DNA of 64,000 nt from Prado023 sp963697345 (GTDB lineage: Bacteria; Actinomycetota; Actinomycetes; S36-B12; CAIYMF01), in the NCBI GenBank assembly GCA_963697345.1, contig CAVONS010000002.1:62001-126000 (forward strand), written 5' to 3'. The first letter of the stretch is position 1. The number at the start of each line of letters is the position of its first letter. Under the pieces are notes generated by a model. It was not told the origin of the DNA and ran no database searches. It worked only from the letters and a program-made list of their open reading frames with translations. The position numbers and the translations under genes are program-made. Below, one piece after another: positions 43,192 through 50,612 of this stretch.

Positions 43192-43605
43192 TCAGTGCGG
43201 AGCCGGGCCCATCTGGGCCATCGCGCCGGCCATGTCCATGACGCCCCAGTGGGCAACGCTCTGGTCGCCACGGAACTGGAGGATGTCGATCACGTCCCAC
43301 CGGATGTGGTTGCCGGAGGCAGGAACCCCCATGAACTCGCCCTGATGGGTTCCGCTGAAGGTGGCGCGGGCCACGACCTTGTCGCCGTCCTGGAGCAGTT
43401 CATGGACATCGACCTTGAAGTCGGGGAACGCTGCGAGCATCATCTTGAACAGCTGCCGAGGCGTCTCGCGAGTCGAGTCCATCCCGGGGATGGTCTCGTT
43501 CTCGACGAAGTCCTCGGCCATGAATCGATCGACCATCTCGTCGACGTCCACATCCCCAGTCATGGAGTCGTACATCTGCTGAGCGCGAGCCCGATAGTCG
43601 GTCAT
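43192..43605 (-). CDS. SnoaL-like ester cyclase-type protein
   Basis: 137 residues from ATG 43605 with GGAAGGA upstream. NTF2-like fold pattern: an N-terminal helix (RARAQQMYDSM), VDRFMAEDFVENETIPG, FKMMLAAFPDFKVDVHELL and QDGDKVVARATFSGTHQGEF, as in SnoaL/ester-cyclase (PF07366) proteins. A cavity binding a small hydrophobic ligand is likely. Members range from polyketide cyclases to non-enzymatic stress proteins, and nothing here identifies the ligand. An iron-box-like sequence stands 39 bases upstream. Confidence 0.82.
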   Translation of the reverse strand: MTDYRARAQQMYDSMTGDVDVDEMVDRFMAEDFVENETIPGMDSTRETPRQLFKMMLAAFPDFKVDVHELLQDGDKVVARATFSGTHQGEFMGVPASGNHIRWDVIDILQFRGDQSVAHWGVMDMAGAMAQMGPAPH

Positions 43606-43643
43606 CGCGGGGTCCTTCCGGGTGGGCGGAGACGCGCCTCGAG

Positions 43644-43662
43644 TGAGGCTCGCCTTACCTAA
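43644..43662 (-). promoter_or_regulatory. Possible IdeR/DmdR (DtxR-family) iron box
   Basis: On the minus strand TTAGGTAAGGCGAGCCTCA agrees with the IdeR consensus TTAGGTTAGSCTAACCTAA at about 15 of 19 positions by hand alignment. It lies upstream of the SnoaL-like gene at 43605. The TTAGGTAAGG half is the conserved one, the other half is weaker. Confidence 0.45.
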
Positions 43663-43817
43663 GGTAGCGCGGCCCCGACGGGCCGACAAGGGTCGGCGCC
43701 AGCGGGCAGCGGGCCGCGTGATTCGGACTGCACTGTGGGGGCGCCACCCGCACCGGGAGGCGCCCCCACGTGACTGGACCAGGGTCACGCGGTGCCCCGG
43801 GGCCGTCACGGGAATGT

Positions 43818-44327
43818 TCAGCTCGCACCGGTCACGAAGCTGGCGAGGTACAGGACCAGCGTGGCGACGACCAGGATCGCAGCCACCACGAGCCCGACGA
43901 TTCCGAAGCCTCGAGCGGCCCCGGTCTGCGGCTCCGCGTCCTTGGTGAGGCCGGCCATCCAGGCCGCTGCCGCACCGAAGATCGCCGGTGCGCCACTCCA
44001 GAAGAACGGCAGGGTGAGCAGCGCGAGGGAACCCAGGACGATGGCAGCGACCCGTGCCCTGCCCGGATCGCGGCGCATCGGCAGGGCGATGGCCAGGGTG
44101 ATGAGCAGCGCGATCCCGCCGAAGAGGGCGATGCTCTTGAGGCTGTCGACGGGGCCCTCCGCCCGGTACGGATCGCCGTCGGAGAAGCCGAAGGCGAAGT
44201 CGGCAGTCTGGAATGCGAGGCCAGCACCGGTGGTGAGCAGGAAGACGGTTGCCAGCAGGGCAGGTCCCGAGATGCCCCGGCGCCCTGCGACAGCGGTTGA
44301 TGCGTTCGACGTTGTTGATGCGGTCAT
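43818..44327 (-). CDS. Four-helix membrane protein of unknown function
   Basis: 169 residues from ATG 44327 with GAGGA upstream. Hydrophobic helices: ISGPALLATVFLLTTGAGLA, LKSIALFGGIALLITLAIAL, VAAIVLGSLALLTLPFFWSG and GFGIVGLVVAAILVVATLVL. The first loop holds DGDPYRAEGPVD. There are no catalytic motifs. The gene is divergent from the histidine kinase at 44514, sharing ~190 bases, so it may report to or be controlled by that system, as with the membrane protein next to the first kinase. Confidence 0.7.
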   Translation of the reverse strand: MTASTTSNASTAVAGRRGISGPALLATVFLLTTGAGLAFQTADFAFGFSDGDPYRAEGPVDSLKSIALFGGIALLITLAIALPMRRDPGRARVAAIVLGSLALLTLPFFWSGAPAIFGAAAAWMAGLTKDAEPQTGAARGFGIVGLVVAAILVVATLVLYLASFVTGAS

Positions 44328-44513
44328 GAGTGAAGTCCTCCACTTCCGGCCCCAGCGGATCCGGGGTGTGACGTCAGGTTGGCACCGGCGAAGTCCCGGG
44401 GACCAGAGCCGGGCGTCCCGCGCGATCCCGTCTGATCCCGGATGATCCCGCACTTGTCCCAAGCCTTGGCCGAGGCATACCGGACTGCCGTGCCCATGGT
44501 CCATCATGGGGCG

Positions 44514-46214
44514 ATGACCGCCCTTGCCCCCGTGCGCTCGGGGGTGCCGCGCGAGGTTGTCCTGGCCGCGGCGGCCACCACGATCGGGGTGCTGCCTGTC
44601 CTCGCGGGGTTCGGCCAGGACCTGCCGACGGGCGCCCTGTTCTGCGCGGGCTGGCCGGCGATGGGCCTGGCTGCCGCCGTCCTGCTCGACCGTGACCCCA
44701 GCGATCGGATCGGTCGCACGATGGTGGTCCTCGCGCTGATCCCCGGCGCCCTCCTGCTGGCAGCATTCCTCGCTGGCGACGGCCAGGGGACGTGGGATCT
44801 GCTGGCACTTGTGGGTGAGCGCAGCGCTGTCCTGCTGGTCCTGGGGACGCTTGTCGCTCTCGGGTGGGCAATCGGGGTTCCGGCTGATCGGATGTCCCGA
44901 CGACGGTTGACCTGGTTCCTGCTGTGGTCCTGCGTACTGATGGCCTGCGTCACGGCCCTGTCGCTGCTGGCATCGGCTCGCACGTTGGCCCTGGCGACGA
45001 CCCTCGGGCTCTGGGCCGTTGCCGCCCTGGTGCTCCGGCTGGCCACCACGAGTGAGTTCCGGCCCGTCGACGAACCGTTGGTGGATGCCGCCGTGCCCCT
45101 GGCTGCCCTCCTCGTCGGCGCCGCTGTGGGGTTCGTCGTGGGAACGGTGGGGTCGCGGGCCGACATCCCCTTCCCCGAGATGTCGGCAGCGTTCGCTGCG
45201 GTGATCGCGGCAGCCCTCGCCTGGCCGGCCGCGCTCTGGTTGCGGCGCACCTTCCTGGCGCGCAGGTACGGCAGCGGCGCCCTCACCCCCGCCGATATGG
45301 CGACCCTGACTGCGGATCTGGGCCCCCAGGCTGACCCCAGGGACCTCTTGGGCAAGGCCGCCGCCATGATCAAGGCTGCCACCGGCCACTCGGGGGTGCA
45401 GTTGGTGATCGGGGCCGAGCCCATGGAGCCGCCCGAGGGCTGGATCGCCTACGGGCTCGATGTCGGCCCGGAGCGGGTAGGCGTCCTGCTGATCCAGCCC
45501 AGCAACCCTGAGGGGCCCGAGCCCCACCAGGACAAGGTCGTGCGCCAGATGCTGCCGACTGTTGCCCTGATGACCCGTGCGGTGGACCTGGCGGTCAAGG
45601 CCGAACTTGCGCGGCGGGATGTCACGCGCCAGCGGGATCAGGAGAGGTCGCGCATCCTCGGAGACCTGCACGACGGCGTCGGCCCGCAACTGGCGGGGCT
45701 GAGCATGGCGGTGCAGGCCGAGTTGCGCACGAGCCCGACTCCGTTGCTGGCATCCCTGGCCTCTGAGTTGGCCAGTGCGCGCGGCGACCTGCGCCGCATC
45801 GTCTCAGGCCTCACCCCCTCGGCGCTGCAGGACACCGACCTGGAGGTGGCGCTGGCCCGGCTCGTGAAGTCCTTCGATGGCGCGGACTGCCAGGTGGTGC
45901 TCGAGACCCACCTGAGCCCGGGGCACCCTCCGGAGGTTGCAGTCGCCGTCTACCGGTCGGTCGCCGAGGGGATCGCCAACGCGCTGCGCCACGGCCGCGC
46001 GGAGCACGTCACCGTCCGGGTCGCTGCGTCCGAGGATGGCGCCATCCACGTCGACGTCCACGATGACGGCGCCGGCGGGATGATCGTCCCGGGCGTTGGC
46101 CTGACGTCCCTGCAGCGGCGGGCCGAGAACCTCGGTGGACGGTTGTCGATCAGCTCGAACCAGCCCACCGGCGTCCACCTGCATCTCGAGCTGCCGACGG
46201 AGGCCGTCGCATGA
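44514..46214 (+). CDS. Membrane sensor histidine kinase, NarL/LiaS class (HisKA_3)
   Basis: 566 residues from ATG 44514. About eight hydrophobic helices occupy residues 10-250, for example REVVLAAAATTIGVLPVLAG. A GAF-like cytosolic stretch follows, then RSRILGDLHDGVGPQLAGLS with the phosphoacceptor His, an N-box in VAEGIANALRHGRAEHV, DDGAGGM and GLTSLQRRAENLGGRLSI. Its stop overlaps the response-regulator ATG (ATGA). The signal is unknown. Architecture is much like the pair at 6884-9501, but sequence similarity is confined to the transmitter. Confidence 0.9.
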   Translation: MTALAPVRSGVPREVVLAAAATTIGVLPVLAGFGQDLPTGALFCAGWPAMGLAAAVLLDRDPSDRIGRTMVVLALIPGALLLAAFLAGDGQGTWDLLALVGERSAVLLVLGTLVALGWAIGVPADRMSRRRLTWFLLWSCVLMACVTALSLLASARTLALATTLGLWAVAALVLRLATTSEFRPVDEPLVDAAVPLAALLVGAAVGFVVGTVGSRADIPFPEMSAAFAAVIAAALAWPAALWLRRTFLARRYGSGALTPADMATLTADLGPQADPRDLLGKAAAMIKAATGHSGVQLVIGAEPMEPPEGWIAYGLDVGPERVGVLLIQPSNPEGPEPHQDKVVRQMLPTVALMTRAVDLAVKAELARRDVTRQRDQERSRILGDLHDGVGPQLAGLSMAVQAELRTSPTPLLASLASELASARGDLRRIVSGLTPSALQDTDLEVALARLVKSFDGADCQVVLETHLSPGHPPEVAVAVYRSVAEGIANALRHGRAEHVTVRVAASEDGAIHVDVHDDGAGGMIVPGVGLTSLQRRAENLGGRLSISSNQPTGVHLHLELPTEAVA

Positions 46215-46870
46215 TCAGGGTGCTGCTCGTCGACGACCACCCCATCGTCCTGTCGGGGCTGTCCGCGCTGGTGCAGTCCGATGACGGTCTGTCGCTGATC
46301 GCCACGGCGGGCACGGTGGAGCAGGCCCTGGCGGTGACTGCGCAGCCGGACGTCGCCGTGGTGGATCTCGAACTCCCCGACGGGGACGGCATCGACCTGG
46401 GCGCCGCTCTCAAGGGGCGGTGGCCGGAACTGCGTGTCGTCGTGCTGACCATGCACGCCGACGATCAGGCCGTGATGCGAAGCCTGGGATCCGGCCTGGA
46501 CGGCTACCTGCTGAAGGACTCCGATCCCGACGACGTGCTCCGAGCCATCCACTCCGCCGCCCGCGGGTCGTTGGTGCTGGGCAGGGGCGCAGCCGGCGCC
46601 GTGGTGGCAGCCGCGGCGACAGCCCCCCGGACCGACGCGCTGGGCGCCCTGGATGCACGTGAGCTGGAGATCCTGGACCTGATGGCCCAGGGGATGTCCA
46701 CCGGACACATCGCCGCGCGGCTGTACCTGGCTCCCAAGACCATCCGGAATCGGGTGTCCGAGATCGTGGGGAAGCTCGGGGCGGCCAACCGCGACCAGGC
46801 GATCGCCCTCGCACGCGCCGCCGGCCTTGGCAGGGGCGCAGGAGCGGGCACCACACCCGACCCTCGGTAG
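46211..46870 (+). CDS. LuxR/NarL-family response regulator
   Basis: 219 residues. The receiver domain starts IRVLLVDDHPIVLSGLSALV, with the phosphoacceptor Asp in VAVVDLELPDGDGID, VVVLTMHAD and LLKDSD. A linker rich in Ala/Gly leads to the LuxR helix-turn-helix LDARELEILDLMAQGMSTGH, ending KTIRNRVSEIVGKLGAANRD. Coupled to the kinase by the ATGA overlap. It is followed by 143 bases and then the convergent acyl-CoA dehydrogenase-like gene of the NRPS operon. Nothing links it directly to control of that operon. Confidence 0.93.
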   Translation: MIRVLLVDDHPIVLSGLSALVQSDDGLSLIATAGTVEQALAVTAQPDVAVVDLELPDGDGIDLGAALKGRWPELRVVVLTMHADDQAVMRSLGSGLDGYLLKDSDPDDVLRAIHSAARGSLVLGRGAAGAVVAAAATAPRTDALGALDARELEILDLMAQGMSTGHIAARLYLAPKTIRNRVSEIVGKLGAANRDQAIALARAAGLGRGAGAGTTPDPR

Positions 46871-47013
46871 GCGTGGCGATCGCGGTCGATCTCGTCGTGG
46901 AGTCTGGGCTTCAATCAGCCGAAGGAGATGAAGTCGACCGCGCGGCCGAGGACCTGCTCGAACAGCTCACGTACGGCGAGCCGACCGCCGGCAGTCCACG
47001 ACGTCGGCCGGCA

Positions 47014-48156
47014 TCACAGGCCCATGGTGCGCCCGATCAGGTCCTTCATGATCTCGTTCGTCCCGCCCCCGATCGGGGTCCATCGCATGTCCATCCATGC
47101 CTGAGCGATCGGGTACTCGGTCAGGTACCCGTATCCGCCATGGAGCTGGAGACACGCGTCGATGACGCGCTGCTGGAGATCGGTGGCCCACCACTTGGCC
47201 ATCGCGACCTCGGCCGAGCTGAGCGAACGCGCTGTCCAGTCGGCAATGCACCGGTCGACGAACACCTGACCGATCGTCACCTCGGTCTGCATCTCGGCCA
47301 ACCGGAAGCGTGAGTTCTGGAGCGACCCGATCGGCTTGCCGAAGGCCTGACGATCCTTGCAGTACGCCAAGGTCCAGTCCAGCGCGGCACGCGCAGCAGC
47401 GATCGCGTTGACGGCGATGATCATGCGCTCCTGATCGAGCTCCCGGCCCATGAGGTACAGGCCCTGGCCGGGCTGACCGATCAGGTTGGCCTTCGGCACC
47501 CTCACGTCGTCCAGGAACACCTCGACGGTGTCCTGGGCATGCCAGCCGATCTTCTTCAGTGGCTTGCTGATGGTGACGCCGTCGGTCGGGACCTCGATCG
47601 CGAGAAGGCTCACCCCCCACTGCTTCAGCTCGGGGTTGGTGACGCAGGACACGATGAGGAGGTCGGCGAGCGCGCCGTTCGAGACGAAGGCCTTGTGGCC
47701 GTTGACGACGTAGGCATCGCCGTCGTCGATGGCCGTGGTGCGCAGCGAGCCGAGGTCACTGCCCGACGTGGACTCGGTCATGCCCACGGCGAGGATGGTG
47801 TCCCCGGTCACCATTCCGGGCACCCAACGCCGCAGCTGGTCCGGGGTTCCGTAGTTGAGGATGTAGGGGGCGACGATCGTTCCGTGGACTCCGAATCCGG
47901 GGCCCGTGCAGTTCTGGCGGGTGAGCTCCTCACCGAGGATCGCGTCGTAGCGGAAGTCACTCACCCCAGCGCCCCCGAACTCCTCCGGGGCCGCCATGCA
48001 CAGGTACCCCAGCGCCCCCGCCCTCGTCCAGATCGCGCGGGGCACCACCCCATCGATGGCCCACTGCGAGTGGAACGGGGCGATCTCGCTGGCGACGAAG
48101 TCCCGGACCGAGGAGCGGAACAGATCATGGTCCTTGTCGAAGATCGTGCGTTCCAT
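47014..48156 (-). CDS. Acyl-CoA dehydrogenase-family flavoenzyme, candidate prolyl-S-carrier dehydrogenase
   Basis: 380 residues from ATG 48156, two bases after the NRPS-3 stop, so it is the last gene of the NRPS operon. ACAD landmarks: LGYLCMAAPEEFGGAGVSDF, the flavin-binding ILAVGMTESTSGSDLGSLRT, IGWHAQDTVEVFLDDVRVP and LQLHGGYGYLTEYPIAQAWM. The usual C-terminal catalytic Glu (IYEGT) is replaced (PIGGGTNEI). A Glu in LDQERMIIA occupies the alternative base position known from isovaleryl-CoA-type enzymes. With a prolyl-type A domain and free carrier in the same operon, oxidation of prolyl-S-carrier to pyrrole-2-carboxyl-S-carrier (PltE/RedW type) is the best hypothesis. A beta-oxidation role is the alternative. 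Confidence 0.8.
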   Translation of the reverse strand: MERTIFDKDHDLFRSSVRDFVASEIAPFHSQWAIDGVVPRAIWTRAGALGYLCMAAPEEFGGAGVSDFRYDAILGEELTRQNCTGPGFGVHGTIVAPYILNYGTPDQLRRWVPGMVTGDTILAVGMTESTSGSDLGSLRTTAIDDGDAYVVNGHKAFVSNGALADLLIVSCVTNPELKQWGVSLLAIEVPTDGVTISKPLKKIGWHAQDTVEVFLDDVRVPKANLIGQPGQGLYLMGRELDQERMIIAVNAIAAARAALDWTLAYCKDRQAFGKPIGSLQNSRFRLAEMQTEVTIGQVFVDRCIADWTARSLSSAEVAMAKWWATDLQQRVIDACLQLHGGYGYLTEYPIAQAWMDMRWTPIGGGTNEIMKDLIGRTMGL

Positions 48157-48158
48157 CC

Positions 48159-50612
48159 TCAGGCCTCGTCTCTGGTGGCGGTGTGGGCTCGGATGATCGC
48201 AGCCAGCGACTCCACGGCGGGCATCTCGAAGATGCCCTTGTGCTTGCCGTCGACCTCCGCCAACTCGAAGCTGGGCGTGTACTCGCCCCATCCCAGGTGC
48301 CAGTCACGACCCTCGCCACCTTGGTCCCAGGACGACCGGATCAGGAGGATGGGCGCCGAGACGGGCTTCGGCTCGTACTTGCGGAAGGCGCGGCGGCACG
48401 CCTTGGCGATGGAGCTGTACACGGTCTTTCCGTTCCCGACCTCGCCCTCCCCGCCGAGGTCTCCGTCCCACGCGACCCCGACCCGGCGGCTCTTCGTCAT
48501 CCGGGCCTGAGCGGTGCGCAGCGCGCCCATGGCCCCGCGCCTGCGGTAGACGGTCACGGCACGCGCGACCGTGGACTTCGCCTGCGTCGCGTCGAGGGGC
48601 AGTCCCCCGTCGATCACGGCGACGAGGCCCACCTCCTCGCCGGCCGCCTCGAGCAGGCCGGCCATCTCGAGGGCGACGACGCCGCCGAAACAGAACCCGA
48701 CGAGCTGATAGGGACCCGACGGCTGCACCTCGCGCAGCTCGCTGACGTACCGCTTTGCCATCGCGGGGACTGATCTGAGGGGCTTCGTGACGCCGTCGAG
48801 ACCGACCGGTTCGAGGACATACATCGGTTGATCCGGACCGAGCCGTTCCCACAGGTTGTGGTAGAACAACACTCCGCCGCGCCCGCCGTGGATGCCGACG
48901 AGCGGAACCCGGGTGCCCTCGGTGTGGATGGCGATGAGGCAATGGCGCTCGCCATCCACGACGCTGGGACCGTCCAGCACGCGTCCGAGGGCCTCGATGG
49001 TCGGGTGTTCCAGCAGGGTGTTGAGCGGCAGGTGGGTTCCCAACCTGTCGGAGATGGTGCCGAAGAGGCTGACCGCGGCCAGGGAGGAACCACCGATGGC
49101 GAACCAGTCGTCAGTGACGCCGATGTCGGGTCGGTCGAGCAGCGAGGCCCAGATCTCGGTCAGGACCTGTTCGGTCTGGGTTCGCGGTGCGACAGCATCG
49201 GTGCGGTCGTGGGTGGTCCGGGTGACCAGGGCGCCCACGCGGTCGCCTGCTTCATGGCGAAGCTCGGCGACGGTTCGCTCGGGATCCTGGGTCACGGCCT
49301 CGAGGGTGACGACGAACTGGTCCATGATCGCCCGGGCGCCACGGGCAGACACGCGCCGGGCGTCATACCGGAGGTGGATGGACCACGGGTCACCCAGGCC
49401 GACGGCGATCGTGACCGGTGACGCGGTCGTGAGCCCGCTCTGGAAGCCCGACAGGCTGAGGTCGGTGCCCTGTGGGTCGGCGAGGGGGAAGTTCTCGACG
49501 ACCAGGAAGGTCTCGAAGAGCCGGCGATGACCGGGCACGGAGCACCATCGTGCGATGTCGTCGAGAGTCGCGTGCTCGTGTGACTGCATCTCGAACTGCT
49601 GATCCCGGATTCCCTGCAGCCACTCGGCCACTGGCAACTCGGGTTGAACCTCGATGCGCACCGGCACTGCGTTCGACAAGTACCCGACAAGGCGCTCCAG
49701 CCCGTCGACGGGCGCCGTGCGACCCGAGACCGTGGTGCCGAAGACCGGCGCGCTCTCGCCCGTCAGCATGGATGCCACCAGCGACCACGCGGCCAGCAGG
49801 ACCGTGTTGGCAGTGACATGGGTGGCCGTGGCCAACTCCCGCAGCCGATCGGTCAGGGCATCCGAGAGGTCCACGGCCTGGGATGTGTACTCCGGCGCCG
49901 AGTGGGGTGCTCCCACGTCGATCGCCAGGGGCTGGGCTCCCTCGAAGCCGTCCAGCCGAGCGCGCCAGTAGTCCTCGGTCGCCGCGTCGTGGCGACTCGT
50001 GACCCATTGGACGTAGGAGCGCAGGGCGTCCTGGCGTTCCGGGCGCGCAGGCGGCTCGGATCCTGCCCCGAGCTGGTGGTAGGCCTGCATCAGGTCCTCG
50101 AGGACGATGGCCGAGGACCACCCGTCGATGAGGATGTGGTGGCAGGTCCAGACGACCTCGGCCCGCGTGTCGGTCATCCGGACCACGGACACACGCATGG
50201 CCGGAGCGACAGAGAAGTCCAGACCTCGCTGCCGATCCTCGTCCAGGAGCGACTCCAGAGCCGTGGCCTGATCCTGCGGGTCGAGCGAGCGCCAGTCCCG
50301 GACATCCACGGGCACGGCCACCGTGCGACGGACCACGGCCAGGGGGGGCCGGCCGTCCCGCTCGTGGATCGAAGCCCGCAACGCCGGATGCTGCGCGACC
50401 ACGCGCCCCCAGGCCTGAGTGAAGCGGGCCTCGTCCAGCGTGCCGGTCAGCGTGAAGCGCACCTGGAGGAAGCCCGGATCCTCATCGCCCGGCAGCCCGG
50501 CGAACAGCACGAGCACATGCTGGTTCGCCAGCAGGGGGAGCACGTCCTCGACGTTCCTGCGGGCATCCGATGAGCCCGCGTCGGCGGGAGCGCCGCTCAG
50601 GTCGCTGGTCAT
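48159..50612 (-). CDS. NRPS-3: C-T-TE terminal module without A domain
   Basis: 817 residues from ATG 50612, overlapping the NRPS-2 stop (ATGA). The condensation domain (residues ~25-440) has CHHILIDGWS with His158-His159 and Asp163. A carrier domain follows with WFAIGGSSLAAVSLFG (phosphopantetheine Ser about 510). The thioesterase (about 560-817) starts VPLVGIHGGRGGVLFYHNL, and its nucleophile elbow is GFCFGG, so Cys641 replaces the usual Ser; the candidate general-base His is in VDGKHKGIFEM. There is no adenylation domain, so the carrier must be loaded in trans or receive the chain otherwise. It should release the finished peptide by cyclisation or hydrolysis. Confidence 0.92.
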   Translation of the reverse strand: MTSDLSGAPADAGSSDARRNVEDVLPLLANQHVLVLFAGLPGDEDPGFLQVRFTLTGTLDEARFTQAWGRVVAQHPALRASIHERDGRPPLAVVRRTVAVPVDVRDWRSLDPQDQATALESLLDEDRQRGLDFSVAPAMRVSVVRMTDTRAEVVWTCHHILIDGWSSAIVLEDLMQAYHQLGAGSEPPARPERQDALRSYVQWVTSRHDAATEDYWRARLDGFEGAQPLAIDVGAPHSAPEYTSQAVDLSDALTDRLRELATATHVTANTVLLAAWSLVASMLTGESAPVFGTTVSGRTAPVDGLERLVGYLSNAVPVRIEVQPELPVAEWLQGIRDQQFEMQSHEHATLDDIARWCSVPGHRRLFETFLVVENFPLADPQGTDLSLSGFQSGLTTASPVTIAVGLGDPWSIHLRYDARRVSARGARAIMDQFVVTLEAVTQDPERTVAELRHEAGDRVGALVTRTTHDRTDAVAPRTQTEQVLTEIWASLLDRPDIGVTDDWFAIGGSSLAAVSLFGTISDRLGTHLPLNTLLEHPTIEALGRVLDGPSVVDGERHCLIAIHTEGTRVPLVGIHGGRGGVLFYHNLWERLGPDQPMYVLEPVGLDGVTKPLRSVPAMAKRYVSELREVQPSGPYQLVGFCFGGVVALEMAGLLEAAGEEVGLVAVIDGGLPLDATQAKSTVARAVTVYRRRGAMGALRTAQARMTKSRRVGVAWDGDLGGEGEVGNGKTVYSSIAKACRRAFRKYEPKPVSAPILLIRSSWDQGGEGRDWHLGWGEYTPSFELAEVDGKHKGIFEMPAVESLAAIIRAHTATRDEA

